In this document: positions 21,183-33,946 of the stretch, piece after piece
Layout of the letters: each line of letters starts with the position of its first letter
Numbering within the stretch: position 1 is the stretch's first letter
Source: Tieghemiomyces parasiticus
Taxonomy: Eukaryota > Kickxellomycota > Dimargaritomycetes > Dimargaritales > Dimargaritaceae
Reading direction: 5' to 3'
DNA length: 64,000 bases
NCBI GenBank assembly: GCA_027575765.1
Contig: JANBPT010000084.1
Span: forward strand, 1 to 64,000
Made by a program: the position numbers and the translations under genes
The notes under the pieces: generated by a model
What the model saw: only the letters and a program-made list of their open reading frames with translations
What the model was told of the DNA's origin: nothing
Databases searched by the model: none

Positions 21183-24100
21183 TTGTCAAAGGCGGGCGGG
21201 GCTAGTGGATGCGTCGGGGGAGTGAGGATGAAGTGAGAGTGTAGTGGATGGGGGGGGGTTGCCAGAGCGAGATGGGCGAAAGGTTAAGGTGTCGGGCAGC
21301 GAAATGAGTGAGCGTTTAGGGAAGACAACGGATGGAGAGAGAGGCAAGTGAAACGATACGTACATGTCCCCTCCCGACGCTTCACCTCCCCCCCTCCTTG
21401 CGGTCACGCACCCTGACCTCTTCGGGGAGGGCCTGAAGAAACTGCAGTCACACCCCAAAGTTGTGGGTGACTGCCACTGGGCTGATATGCTCCCAATGAG
21501 ATGGAGGGGCTGACAGATCCCATTCCCACCCTTTGATGGGGGGTAAACCCCTCTCCTTCGTCCCACTTTCACCAACACCCATACGCCAGCACTGTGCTGC
21601 CTTAACCATTCCCCCCCCCACACAGGAAGTTTTGCATAAGGGCATGCCCCAGCACAATTGCCACTAATATGAGAGTCGCAACGCCTATGCGACGTTAAAT
21701 ACCTATTCCCCACCTCCTCTTTTCATCATCAACACGGCCTTATTAATTATTATTCCTCTTTACAAGCTGCAAGTACCAATGACAAGCCGTCCGAACGGGG
21801 CCGCTAGGTCTAATCTCCCAACTTTCAGATATTGTCGACTGCTCTCCCCCCTATCGCCCATCATCCCCTGGCAGTCAGTTGATTGGTGATGGCCCTTGTC
21901 TAGATGCCACTCCCCTTCCCAGCACGCCCATATGACCAGGCCCTACGCTACGCAGCCCCCCCCCCTCTCCCATGAAAGCTGATGATATACGTATAACAAC
22001 CTATAGTGTGCAACGAAATAATGAACATGACCATCCGCTCGCCATGATTCGTCAACTGATATGGAATACCCGTGGACAGGGGGGGTTGAAGTATCCATCA
22101 AATAGGTACGGTCAATTCGTCAAGCGTACTTAATCGGCAAAAAATCCATCGTCCTTTTGCATAACCTGTCGAGGTATGTGGCATTGGTTCAGGCCATCAG
22201 AAAATATCGTAACATCGGCGAATACCCGCCGCCCGTCTTATACGAGTGACGTATTGGCTGCTCCACTGCGCAGTCAGGATCTATAGGGAAACTGCAGGGT
22301 GAGCCCACGGCACGTACATGTCCAGCATTGTAAATCGGGGGTGACACTGGTTCATGGAAAAAAAAAAGATCCGAGCAACAAGTGATCACTCAAGGGCGTC
22401 GACTGGTGTTCTCATCGCGGTTTCGTCAACTTCGGCTTGGCGGTCAACTCCTCAAAGGACAAGGAACGACAACATGGGTATAATTTCAGCCTCAGGTTTG
22501 GCGCGATGCGCTGTGACACCCTGCGTGACGCAGATTCAACAGCACTACCGGTCAGAATATATATAATACAATTGCAATCTGTGAGATAAAGTGGGTTTCT
22601 GGTTAGTGACACGGAATATCGCGTGGCTATATCAGCCCGTTGACCTGTGTCATCCAGCGCTATCCAGCAGACACGCTGTGATGGTCATAACTGTGCCGCA
22701 TAATTCTCCATGCTGGCCTGGCCAATGATCCGGTCTCTCTGGGCCTCGCCCCTCAGGCCATGCGGAGTGGGCAGTAGTGGGTAGCAACGTCAAAACCCAA
22801 TTGGCTAACTTGCTCTTGTCGGCTCGGTCGAATACCATCGTTGTTTTATATATTACTTATATGTAAAAGTACAACTCTCAATCTCCTCCGTGCAGGACAC
22901 CGAGCACTACATACAGCCCACTCCCAATGTCGTGTGGCGCAAATAATTTAAGAACTGGCCTCCACCTTCTACTCGGACGGCTAGATAAACGGCAGAATTG
23001 AGAACTGACAATTAGCCGTGGACCTTGAAGGCCAGTGCAGAAAACACTACCCTTCGCGTACCTGTACGTGTTACCTCATCATTTTATTACACTGGTTTCA
23101 GCCAAAAGCTCCGGCCAACTCCCGCCTACCTTATATGACACCATCCATAGTGTCTAAAGCCCCCTGTTGTCCGGTCAATCTTGACGATCGGCGTTGTTTC
23201 GAACCGGGGGGTAAGTAGCCAGTCAGTCCGATGGAACAGTGGCTCCATTTTCCCGAATAGGAAAGCGAAAAAATATGCCATGAGTGCACAACGTTACTCA
23301 CAAGAGCAGAAAATGCAATACTAGGTGGGTGAGGTTAGCCCAGAGACGATTCTATGAAGAAATACCTTCCCTTTAACACCAACACACCACGATAGCGAAG
23401 CCCCATTCCTAATCTGGTCGATTTGCACGTAGAGTCGCAGGCGTTAGTGAACCTAAACACCCGCGGATAATCGATTTTTCCGGTTGGCGCATTGTCAACC
23501 CTATTTGGGTTAGTCCCAAGCTTCCACCTTGGCACCTCAGTCGGGCGGTTTTAGGGTTGATGTAGCGAGTGGACAGTCCGAATGCGGATATTGAAAGCAT
23601 CGTGAGACTGATTGCCGTGCGACAAACATCTGCTTCGGAGGAGCCGGCCTAAGCTCGTCATTGACTGGCTTTCGCCGCGCAATGAAGAGTCGCGAGATAG
23701 TGAAGGCCTTGATATGGATGGGCACAACATGTCCGTTTCAGGTCAACACCAAGGTTAGGGAAGCCATGGAAGTGAATGACGATGGCTGTGTGAGTCAAGC
23801 TGTCGTGGTTTATTGGAGGTGGCTACTTCAATTTAACGCCGCCCTGAGATCCTTTGACTTGGATATTCTGTGAAGGGTATATTATATCCGCATGTGGATT
23901 ACCCGTGCAGACTAAGAGCTCAGTCGGGAGTTTTCTATCGAGCCATTCGGGGAAGCGCTGAACACATCGAATAGTGCCCAACTTGCCGGCCTGCTTCTTA
24001 CTATCTTAGGGCGTGGTGCCCCTGCCGCATCCGTAGGCCGTTACGTAAGGCGCTAAGGGAAGGGCGACCAGTACATGGTCACCAGGTTATACCTGGTTCC

Positions 24101-24515
24101 TCGGGTTTGGTCATCCACCGTGCTCTACGGTGGTGTGCTACGTCAAAGGCCCTTGGCGTTGACCACACGTCCACTTCGGATTACAGTATTTCTTTGGAAG
24201 GCGCGTCGAATCTCAAGCTTTTTCCCATCGGCTGCCATTTATCGACTGGGAATGATGAATTTGATAGCCCCAAGGGCCGACGTACGAGATTTCCAGTCTC
24301 CACCTTCGCCGTCCCGCTACTTAATTGTCTTGCCATAGGCCCAGAGCCGCCCGACGGGCGATGAGCCAGCCACTTTCCGTACGACTATCCACCTTACAGA
24401 ATTCAGCGCGCTGCGCCTCAGTCTGCCATAACCAAACAGAAATGTGAGGAGTGACAATAGTAGGACAGTCAGGCGATCCTGCGGGCCAAGAACATCTATC
24501 TCCGTGATTTTATCA

Positions 24516-24547
24516 CCCCCCCTCCCTCTCTCTCTCCCTCTCTCTTC
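24516..24547 (+). repeat. CT-rich low-complexity tract
   Basis: About 32 bases made only of C and T with CT/CCCT units. Simple sequence; no function is apparent. Confidence 0.7.
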
Positions 24548-26683
24548 GACCTGAATGAGCTCCGCTACATGGAGTTTGAGCCGGTCGCGGGGTGGCCTTA
24601 TAACAGTTGTACTTTCGCTTGACCAGCATTGTAAGACCTGGACGATCTGCCAGTGTACGATAGTCGTTTAGCCAGGCTCCATACCAGGACTCGAATGCGC
24701 TGAAATGGCACCATCCAATCCTTTCCAACCCATCAAAGCGGACGAATAGAAATCGATTTACATCAACTCGGACAAGGGGCAAGCGGTCCATCAAGCCATG
24801 ATGATAGGAAGGGGAGAGTTAATGCAGCTAACGGACCGCTTGCATTTCGGTTAATAAAGGTACCATGGTAGAGCAATAGACAGTTTTAGGGCTACCAACT
24901 CTCCAGGAAAAATTGTCGGGAGTTGGGAATGATGGGTGGCTCCGTAACTCCCTCCACCCTCCTATTTGTGGACTTCAAGTCCGGGCTCCAGCGGGAGTGG
25001 CGGAACTCACCGTTCACCCGCCCACCACTGAGCTTGCTGGGGTACAGTATAATTGCCACCACTCTGGTGCCAGGCTAAGTGCGCCAGTCTAGCAAAAGGA
25101 TAAGGCATTTTATGGTACTGGAGGAAGTGAGCCGCCGACAGCAGCCTCGGCGCTGGTTCTCAAGTCTCTCGACCAAGGGAAAGTGGGGGAGGTGATGAGC
25201 ATTGTATCCTGGCGAAGAGGTGCCCTAAGCTAGAGCGCAGTGTCCTTCTCTCTTAACAGCCTAGACACCAGTCGATGGTACTAGAGAATGCGGGGGGGGG
25301 GAGTAGACGAGGCAGGAGCCTACACCGGGCTGTTGGTGCGGGCGGGGTTGCGGAATACTGTACCAACATATTGAAAGTGAGCCCGGGCTCTCCCCTTCCT
25401 AACTCAGCTGGCTAGTCGCAGAGAGAAGCCCAGTTCGCGAACCAGATCCCAGACTGACCGAGGTGACACCCTTCTTTGACGACTATTTATCGTTGTCATT
25501 ACTGCCAGCCGACATTACCTTTAGCAGCACTCACAGGGCCTGGCGGCGGGGAATTAGGTACAGCTGACGGCGCCTGCAGGGTTGCGACGTAGGAGGAAGT
25601 CTCGGGACTCGATGGATAATCCATTTACCGAGGAAATCTGTACTATCTGTGCGACTGGCGGCTGGAAACCCTTAGCCTACTCATCGACTTCATCGTGGTT
25701 AACGATGAGTAAGCATTATCCCGGTGACACCTGCCACCGTAGCTGTTCGGCTATAGTCGAAATGTTAATTAAAAAGATGAACACAGAGCGTATCTCCGTC
25801 AAGAAGAAAGTGGGAGAGGGGGGAAGGAGTAAAGCAGGATCGATTCTGACCGATGGGCCGAGGAAAAGTCGATCTAATCTGCACGTCGGTCCGATTGGAG
25901 TTGACAGCATCGAAGGGAGTTTTGCTAGACTACGAACCAGGCAAGTCAGGTCCTAAAGAAAGCCACCGGAAAGTAAGCGAGGACCGTAACAATTGCGGCA
26001 CCAACCATATTCTACCTGATAAGCCCTAAGGGGTGGGGACGATAGTGGATGCAAATTAAGCAGACCAGAAAGCTACCCGTCAACGAAACGATAAACTATC
26101 TAGCGTTATAGATGGATCTCGACCGAGACCACCCACCACAATTTCATGAAACTAATGGCAAGCTAGTGGAGATGGGCGAAAGAAGCAGCGACAGGGGCCA
26201 TGTCGTCGGCGTTGACTTTGCCGCTAAGGGAGGCGTGTCCTATATGCTTTGCATAGGCGATAATTGGAAATCCCTCTCGCTCAACCCTCTTCTTCAGGCT
26301 CGGTCTTACTATTGCCTCCCGGTTTACCGCCACTCACTCTGCTTCTTATCCAACCCGGCCAATGGACAATCCTTTAGGCCAAGCCTCCCCCCCCCACAAG
26401 TCTATCCCCGCGCCCACTATACCCCGGCCCAAATCGGCCGACGATCCAAAGTAGTGGGGTTGCCTGGCTCGCTCCGAAGCAAACCTTCGCTCACTTGCTC
26501 AATTACCAGGCCTTAGACCCTCACCTCCCCCTCTCTCACTCTCGTTTTCCGCCTGACCATGGCCCCTCTCCACCAGCCTTGCCCTTCTTTTACGCAGGTC
26601 CTGCCATCTGCTCAGCGTGACCCGGGTCTTCCTTACCTACCGTTTCCCCTTCTCCCTGCTGCCAGCTTCACATCTACCACTGG

Positions 26684-26691
26684 TATATAAA
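26684..26691 (+). promoter_or_regulatory. TATA box upstream of the LPMO gene
   Basis: TATATAAA, 399 bp before the ATG at 27090, with pyrimidine-rich sequence between. It fits an inducible secreted-enzyme gene. Confidence 0.45.
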
Positions 26692-27089
26692 CCGGGCCAG
26701 CCGCCATCGATTTCTGACCATCCATACTGCCCCTTTTCCACCCCCCCCTCCTGTGCGAACCGTTGTCAGACACCACCCGGGACCATTCTTTACTCACTTT
26801 TCATTACTAAATTTACGTATCTTTCCCACATCTTTTGGTTCAACTGCTGCGCATAACCATCCCCTAATTCTACTAGGCCGACTTGATTGATTCACCGTCC
26901 ACACCTATCTACCCCCGCTACCTTTCCACTTCTTGTCCCTGGCCTGGTTGTCACACCTGCAAGAATTCCCGCTCCGTTTTCTCCCCGACTGGTTCGCCTA
27001 ATTATTATTAGCCCTTTATTCTGCCGTGCAGTCCCCGACTCGTTTCGACCGCTCCTCCCGCTTACCCACAGCTCGCCAAACTAATCAAT

Positions 27090-28028
27090 ATGCGTTCCAG
27101 TCTTTTCCATTTCCTGGCCGGCGCCGCTCTCGTCACCGCTGTCACGGCCCACGAGTTCCTTACCAGCGTCTGCATCTACGGCAGTCCCCTGCCTGAGTGC
27201 GCGAAGTACGGTGCCCCGGATTACGACTCGGCATCCCCCATCGCTTCCAAGGGCGCGGCCGTTCTCCCTCTATGCCGTCACCCCAAGGGATCGGGTCCCG
27301 TGGTGAACTACAAGGCCGGACAGCAGGTGTCCTGGGTCTTTAATGAGGGTGCCATCCACGAAGGCGGCCATTGCGAGATTAGTTTCTCGCTGGACGACAA
27401 GAATTTCATTTCTTTCCACACGGTTCTCACCAAGTGCTTTCTGGGTTCTAGCCCGCCGACCATTAACTTCCAGATTCCTCCCACGATGCCGTCCTTCGAT
27501 AGCATCACCATCGCCTGGTCCTGGATTAATGCTTCGGGTAACCGTGAATTCTATCATAACTGTGCCACGGCTAGTATCGACGGCGTCGCTGGCGGCGTCA
27601 TTACTGGGTACCCCATGGTGACTGCCAACTACCCGATCCCAGGAACCGAGTTCGTTCAAATTGGGGAGTTCGCGTACGGCGCCGACCCTCGTCTGGACCT
27701 CTACAACAACCGGACCCCGATCACCTTGACGGCCAACGGGATCAGCGCCGGTGGGGCTGCCCCGGTCAACAACTCGACGATGAGCTCCATTCCGGCTCCG
27801 GCTGCCACCCCCACCGCTACCATCTCGCCTGTGATCCCGGTTCCGGCCCCGGCCTCGACTTCCACTGGTTACTCCGTGTCCGCCCCTGTCGCCAGCTCCA
27901 GCGCGCCGGCCAACACCCCGGTCGGCAATGCCCCCGTCACTCCGGTTATCCCCACTACGACTTCGGCTCCCTCCACTCCGACCACCACCACCCCTGGTCG
28001 CAAGTGCAAGCCCCGATCCATGTCCTAG
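27090..28028 (+). CDS. Secreted lytic polysaccharide monooxygenase-like protein (AA11-like)
   Basis: Single exon, 312 residues. A signal peptide (residues 1-20, ending TAVTA) would be cut to leave His21 as the mature N-terminus, the first ligand of the copper histidine brace. The second ligand is probably His90 in AIHEGGHC; AA11 enzymes have HGGGSC here. Tyr155 in GNREFYHNCA matches the conserved axial Tyr block of AA11 (GNREMYMNCA). Even-spaced cysteines suggest disulfides. The catalytic domain ends near residue 225; the last 85 residues are a Pro/Ser/Thr/Ala-rich tail ending in basic KCKPRSMS, with no carbohydrate-binding module and no hydrophobic GPI signal. Characterised AA11 enzymes oxidise chitin, so the substrate may be chitin (own wall, or host, prey or arthropod material), but this is inference. 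The HEGGHC variant could instead mark a related, poorly characterised subfamily. Confidence 0.78.
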   Translation: MRSSLFHFLAGAALVTAVTAHEFLTSVCIYGSPLPECAKYGAPDYDSASPIASKGAAVLPLCRHPKGSGPVVNYKAGQQVSWVFNEGAIHEGGHCEISFSLDDKNFISFHTVLTKCFLGSSPPTINFQIPPTMPSFDSITIAWSWINASGNREFYHNCATASIDGVAGGVITGYPMVTANYPIPGTEFVQIGEFAYGADPRLDLYNNRTPITLTANGISAGGAAPVNNSTMSSIPAPAATPTATISPVIPVPAPASTSTGYSVSAPVASSSAPANTPVGNAPVTPVIPTTTSAPSTPTTTTPGRKCKPRSMS

Positions 28029-28885
28029 GCCGTAGCTTGGTCTCCTAGGTGGAGCTCTGTCCTCCTATTTTACAACTACCACTGCTATTCGAACTCATGA
28101 TTATTTCCTATTTATTTCTTTCACCATTGCCTTTATTCTTACTTGATTGGTCATCCCCTTGTACGTCCTAGATAAACCAGAGTTCTGGTTTCCGAAGGCT
28201 ATATGGGCAACCGCAAGTTGTTTTCCTAGTAAGGCATTTTCAGCCGCCAACTCAAAGCTTCTCGTGGGTTGTTCTCCGCCCTACGGCCAAGCTCCCTGAT
28301 CGCCACATTGAACTTTCCTTGACTGTCAGTTGGTGTCTACTCTATTCAATGATCAGTTGCACGTTACCTCTTTGGTTCACTTCTCCTATAAGTCTTGCAT
28401 AATAAAACTGATGCTCACTACTTTTCGACTCCACAAACTGATGATGTAGAAAAAGGCAGATTCGTTATGAACGCTTCCTTATTAATTGCAAGCAGCAGTG
28501 CGTCGAGGGTGGTCCGGGATGCCGATTCGTTTGCACGACAGCTTCAGGGCCCCGGGTTGTGTAAAGGGATAGGGAAGGTGATACATGCTTCATCACAATA
28601 GACAAGTGTGTTACCAAAGCCCATATCTGTTACATCCGCTTGCCTCCTCTTCATTAAACCTGAACGGTATTACACATGACCAACGTCGGTACTCAAGACT
28701 TTTAATCATCTCTGACATAAACTTCACGACGTCCGATTCGCAGGCAACGTGCGAAAGAAGGGTCAATGAGTAAAAAACAACAGTACGCAGCCAGTAGATG
28801 GCCAGGAAAGGAGTCCACCAGTTCCGGAACGAAGGTAGGCCTAAGGGGATACTGTGAATTGGAAAGATATCCGTCGCGGGATGCC
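28029..28885. other. Convergent intergenic region LPMO / eIF5A
   Basis: 857 bp between stop codons. An AATAAA hexamer lies at 28401-28406, 373 bp after the LPMO stop, a possible polyadenylation signal; T-rich sequence at 28098-28140 is a nearer alternative. Nothing else is supported. Confidence 0.5.
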
Positions 28886-29359
28886 TTATTGGGGGGCATC
28901 CTTCCAGGAGATAGCAGCCTCCTCGCCCATGGCGGTCAGGACAGTGATCGCAATGTCCTTACCGGCTTCGAACTCCTTCTTGATGGCGTCACCGAGCTCG
29001 TTCTCGGGCAGCTTAATGTCGTCCTTGGGGAGACCGTCGCCGTCCATGAGGGCCAAAAAGCCATTATCAATGTCGATCAGGCTGTACTCGGCACGCTTGA
29101 TGTGGGGCACATCCATGTTGTGGGTAGAGGGAGACATATCTTCGTACTTCCTGCCGGTGAAGATATCGGTGGCAACCATGTTGACCTTGGCGTGACCGTG
29201 CTTGCCAGTCTTAGAGGTGGACATGTCGACGATCTTGCAGGGACGACCCTTGATCACCACGTGACCGTTCTTGCGCAGAGCCGAGCATTGCAGGGGGTAG
29301 GTCAAAGAGCCAGCCGAAGTGGTCTGCGCGAATTCCTGCTCGTGGTCGGAGTCAGTCAT
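28886..29359 (-). CDS. Translation factor eIF5A (hypusine-containing)
   Basis: Single exon, 157 residues, the same length as yeast eIF5A. It binds the ribosomal E site and relieves stalling on polyproline and other difficult peptides, and aids termination. The hypusine loop [12 protein letters not shown] is intact, with Lys53 as the residue expected to be modified by deoxyhypusine synthase. The [23 protein letters not shown] block and the C-terminal OB-fold domain are complete. The start is the ATG at 29359; the frame stays open upstream to 29467 but has no ATG there, so the family-length start is chosen. The coding-strand leader is pyrimidine-rich and codon use is strongly biased to C, in line with high expression. 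Many proteins here have Pro runs (BRI3-like, RasGEF/RhoGAP), the kind of substrate that needs this factor. Confidence 0.97.
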   Translation of the reverse strand: MTDSDHEQEFAQTTSAGSLTYPLQCSALRKNGHVVIKGRPCKIVDMSTSKTGKHGHAKVNMVATDIFTGRKYEDMSPSTHNMDVPHIKRAEYSLIDIDNGFLALMDGDGLPKDDIKLPENELGDAIKKEFEAGKDIAITVLTAMGEEAAISWKDAPQ

Positions 29360-32300
29360 GATGAAGGTGGGTAGTCGTGAGGGTGAGGGGAGGGGAGCAA
29401 GATGTCTGCTTCGCGAAGGAGTGGGGGGACATGAGAGGGGCAGGAAGATATGTTTGTTAGAGTTCACGATCAGTATAATATTGACGTGTGGGCGAGATGG
29501 TCAACCCGCAGGTGGCTATGGGATCAGGGCAGGCATCCGTGAGTGGGTGCACGACATCCTGACTCGCAATGAATCTGGAGCCTAAAGATCCAAACACCCC
29601 ATATAAACATCGTCTAGCATATGGGACATCAGCACTGGAGAAGGTAGGGCGGCTGGAAAAATGCCCGCCAAGACGGCCCGAATTAGGCTTGAGTGCTTAC
29701 CTTTATGACCACGAACAGATGAGGCGGAGTAGAGGAAGCGAAGGCTGAAACCGGACCGGAATGTTACGATCACAACAAGGCAACGATTACAAGAACAACA
29801 AAAAGCAGAATGTGGAGGAGGAGGAGCGGGTTCGGGGTTGGGCACGTTGGGGGTCTTTGATACCTGATGGCTGATTTTAAGATGCCCCGCCTATATCGCG
29901 CCCTTCCCGCCTTTACTCTTTTTTTTTTTCTCATCGGCAAACCTGGCCCCAGGTGCTTGTGGGAAAAGCTGGATGGGTGGATATTTTTTTCCACACCAAT
30001 GGTGAGCCGACCCTGGCGGTTGAGGAACCTGCGCTTCACCGTTAGCCGAATACCGTCCTCACTCCTCACCCATCTCTACCAAGCCATGTCCGTGGGGCGC
30101 TGTCCTCCCCAAGCCCCCACCTTAACGTATTTCCTGTGGGGTTATGGTTATTTGCATCTCCATCCCTCAGCTGCCAGATGTGCGACCAGCGTGGGTGGAG
30201 TAGATGCGGGAAAAAAAAACGAATGGGAGATTGGGAAGGGGCGGCATATTATTGGCGGGCGGCAGAGCTTTGGATCCGTCCATCTACCCCTCCACACCCA
30301 CCACCATCCTCGTCATTCACTCCGTGTTTCGACGTACCGTACCGTCATGATTGGCTGATGTAGCTCCCATGGCCCAGCCTGGCAACACTGTCTTGCATTT
30401 GCCGTTGGATCTCGCATTTGGCAATCTTCCCCAACGGTAGGTTCGACAGTCTGGTATCTGTGCTGGGTTCCGGGCCAAGTAGGCGAATGGCTGCCATCGG
30501 AGTAGGGACCGGGTACAGTGGAGACGCCGCCGCGGACACTACTTTACATTGCGGTGCGGCGTCCTGACGTGCGAATGACTCGGCATGACTTGCCAGGAGG
30601 CGCTAACGCTGTGTAGGAAGTCTAACCAAATGGGCTATGAATCTAATATGAGTCTGGTTATGTGCCTTGAAAAAAAAAATCGTCAAAATCACGGCTGCCA
30701 ATTACTGGCGTTGGGAATAGTCACGTGACATGTTAACATGAAACGCCTCCACGAGGACTTACTGCAGCCTTCGGGAAACCAGCACTCCCCCTTCAATAAG
30801 GTTGGGCTAGGAGATGTGGCTCGGCTCGGCCCTGGCTGCCGAGCCGAACCGGCGATCGTAATAGCGTCGGTATCTGCGCTAGTTGATCTGACACCCTAGT
30901 GGCTACAAACTGAACGCCTAAGTAATCAGTGGAGTTGTGGATTTTAGTAGGCTTAATCAAGGTAGGCGGGGTGAATTGTTTTAGGCTGAGCTTTATTGAA
31001 GACGGGTTCACCTAGGGAGGGCCGACGCGCTCAAACAGTTGCAAGTTGTGGGGCTGGAAAGCAAGCGATGGGGGGGGGGAGGCACGGAACACCGCGAAAA
31101 CAAGGTAAAGGGAAATTATAAAACGAATGAATGCTGAAGAGATATTGGTCGGGGACGTCCCTGGCTCCTTTTTCTATATCCCCTGGTGTTGGTCGTCGCC
31201 TATCGAGATCTAGTTGACCTGGTAGTTGGTAGAGCTCAACGGTTGGGGTCAGGGGTTGATATGAAGGCCATGAGTCATGGTGGCCCACCTCATACATACC
31301 TCCGCCACAGAATAATAGGGAGTGTGGGCTAGAGGAAGTGAAATTCCTACATCGAAAGTTCCTAGTTGTCAACTGGCGACATAGCATCACCTACCTTAAG
31401 TAGGCCAATCCGCCCTGCGAAACCCTAAGCTAGGATATGCTGGGAGAAGGTATGAACTGACCTGTAGGGTTCCGGGTCAACGTAAGGTGGGTTGTCAGCT
31501 GACTGGCTTGCAAAAGCGAGCAAGAGCAATTAGACGAATATTGTCAAGAGACGGGCAATGACAACTGAACATCCAGTGGACGTCAATCTAGGAACCCCAG
31601 GTCGGCAACAGAAGAGTTGTAGATAGGTTGTTATTGGATTGCTAGTGTCTTAATGATTGCAGCTATAGCTAGTGACAGGGGGTGACTGGGTAATATAGGG
31701 CTGATACCGGAGTGATCACCTTCTATTATTGCCATGCCGGCTGAAATTTAATTGACGGGCGGCCGAGCATTTTTCAGCCGACTACCTTGCCAGTTAAACT
31801 TTTCTAGCTGGGGGGTTCCCTTCGCTTTGCGACCTCTTTCCCTTCACCAAATTGTATACTGCGGTTCCCAATGTCTCCCAGATTTCCATAATTTTCGGCG
31901 TAGAGGCAATAAAATAGACACACAGGAAATGATTCGTTAACAGATCTAGGGCTGGTTAAATGCCTTTCCCAGCCAACCCTGAAAACCTGAAGCGTGCTAT
32001 GCCCTGCAATCCGCCCCCAGCTGTGCGTTGTTCAGCACTGCATGTAATATCCGGCCCCTTCTTGGTTACATTAGCCATCTGTGTAAGATGATGTTTTTTT
32101 AATGCATTGGGAAGCTTCCTGGGACATTATGTATCAAGCAAGTGCCTCGTGTTCAACATATCCGACTTTATTTATCATTCTCGTGTGGGTGCCATTACGT
32201 ACCCTCGCACTTTCTCCCTGCTCCCATATTTTCCGCTGCCTAAGCACCTACCTATGCGCCCAGCAACCTTCTTTTTACACCATTCTGAATTTTTGCTTTT

Positions 32301-32731
32301 CCACTTATAAGTCCTCTTGTTTCATTCAATTATGGATCCATAGGAACGCGTAAGATAGAAGTTGTGGGGAGGGAGGATGATTCTAGCGCTGGTCGACTCT
32401 AACCAGCTTACATTTGGCGACCATGGTCTCTTCGGGGCGTCGTTAACCTGTGATGGCTGGCGGCTAATAGCTTATCGGTTCAATGCCGTCCTGAGCTTCG
32501 GACATGCTACCTTCGGTGGAGTGTTATATGCTCGCGGTGGCCCAGGCCGCTTTTCCCGACCGTAAATGTTTATCAGCTGCCACGGCTTTCATGATTAATG
32601 CGACCTGGCCCCTCATTACGTATACAACTCATGACTGATTTCCGTGGGGAATATTTTTTTTTAAAAAATATTTGATCGATTGGTTTCCAGTCAGTTCTCC
32701 AGCTGACGACGGTCGGCTGGGTCACCGGCAC
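29360..32731. other. Intergenic region between eIF5A and VPS25
   Basis: 3.4 kb without a supported gene. It begins with the eIF5A leader (29360-29460, purine-rich on the plus strand) and contains T11 at 29919-29929, A9 near 30210 and G8-9 near 31071. An AT palindrome at 32650 is close to the VPS25 3' end. Composition is more AT-rich than the genes. Frames are short and unrecognised. Confidence 0.55.
32650..32673. repeat. AT inverted repeat downstream of VPS25
   Basis: AATATTTTTT and AAAAAATATT flank a TTT spacer. It begins 59 bp beyond the VPS25 stop on its 3' side and may take part in 3'-end formation, since T/A-rich elements serve that role in fungi. The inference is weak. Confidence 0.45.
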
Positions 32732-33946
32732 TTAAAAGAACTTAACTCCAGGGTTGCCGGGGCTGGCGTCGCTCTCGAACAGCTGGGCCTTGCCACGCAC
32801 CACGAGGACGTCCAAGGCATTGCGCAGGACCTGGTAGTCAATGTCGTAGAAGGCTATTGAGGTCGTCAGGAAACAGTGGTGGTGGCAGTGAGTTCGACAG
32901 AACCAGGGTGAGTCGTGCTCGTAGGTATTATAGGCAGTCAATTGACCCGAAGGCATGCTGGGACGTTGGCAGCCTAGTCGATCTGCTGGCTATACCTACC
33001 GGTGCCCTTAGTGGCGTCATCGTGTGCCAGTTCGTAGAGGGTATAGACTGAATTGCTCAGACCGTTATCTTGAACCTGGTTGTGGCGATTAATCAAGTAT
33101 CCGGTGAGAGGGTAAGGGTCAGTACAGGGAGTCCAGTTCAAACGTTTCGGGCCAACTACGCCCCTGGGCGAGGTGAAGGCGTAATTATTGCACAAAAGAC
33201 TGGCCTACACAAAACGTACCCAGTCATAGATGAGTTGGGCCCACTCTTCAGGTTTGTGCCAGTAGACCAGGCACTGGATCGGGGCGCTTCGCTTATCGTC
33301 CGTCTCCCACGTGGCCTGCTTCTGATCTACCATATACTGAATCACCTCCCGGATGGTCTCGGGGGTCAACCGCCCTGGCCAACGTAAGCGGGTAATGTTG
33401 GTCAAATAGGGAGGTAAAGGTGATGTCAGGGAAGAGTTAGCTGCTGTTGTGGCCAACCGGCCTCCCCCAACCCTTCGCGTCCACTGGTTTGCCGGGAAGT
33501 GTGCTGTTCCACCATCGTAGTTTCAAGTTGGTGATACTTACGGTTGATTGTCCTGTTGTAAAAAAGGTCCTCCTTGGCGGTGTCGCCTAGGTTGAGGCGG
33601 AACCGATGGTGGTGTTGACAGTAACTGAGTATGAGGGAACTCCATTGCCGTACCTGGTCCTGCCAGGTCGATTGAGTGGGTTGTCGCCTGGACAAATGAG
33701 ATAATGACGGGGTCAGAGGCGTACGAACATAGTAAGGGGGGGGCGGTGGCTGAGTGAACGACGTCAGGCGTACCGGTACGAGATATAAAGACCTCGACCG
33801 AAAGGTAATCGGTGCACCCTTCATCCCCTCTGCAGGATTTTTGGGCAGCAGAGCCTGGTACCTTTCCCATAAACTTACGTGTAGAACGGCGGAAAGTCGT
33901 AGACAGGAGGGAATGTAAACGGCGCAGCGGGGTCATTGGATGCCAT
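32732..33946 (-). CDS. VPS25: ESCRT-II subunit VPS25
   Basis: Five small exons on the minus strand: 33946-33879, 33687-33542, 33374-33220, 33075-33000, 32853-32732, giving 188 residues (human 176). Introns are 144-191 nt, GT-AG, with matching phases. Two VPS25 copies pair with VPS22 and VPS36 in ESCRT-II, which sorts ubiquitinated cargo into multivesicular bodies and nucleates ESCRT-III. The N-terminus has FPPVYDFPPFYT; the PPxY-like repeats are the contacts to VPS22/VPS36. Then come the winged-helix segments with VRQWSSLILSYCQ, LFYNRTINR, KPEEWAQLIYDWV, NSVYTLYELAHD and the ending GKAQLFESDASPGNPGVKFF, close to the human C-terminus. No single exon would be recognised as a gene alone; the whole was assembled by continuity with the family. 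It is divergent with PHS1 over 594 bp. Confidence 0.9.

Larger units (their letters stand above)
21183..27089. other. Large gene-poor divergent region BCKDHA / LPMO
   Basis: 5.9 kb, the longest stretch without a supported gene. The BCKDHA leader occupies the left edge. Frames are short (124-134 codons at most) and unlike any family I know; no reverse transcriptase, integrase or transposase motif is seen. Simple sequence includes C10 at 21956-21965, a CT-rich tract at 24516-24547, G10 at 25292-25301 and C9 at 26387-26395. The right edge (26270-27089) becomes pyrimidine-rich and holds a TATA box at 26684, so it is probably the LPMO promoter and leader. No tRNA or 5S rRNA could be folded by eye. 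Confidence 0.55.

Noticed and set aside
23185..23215. TTTCGAACC resembling a tRNA T-arm
   Set aside because: No acceptor or anticodon stem can be built around it.
25582..25956. 124-codon open frame (+) in the gene-poor region
   Set aside because: No recognised family and codon use unlike neighbouring genes. Kept only as part of the description of the gap.
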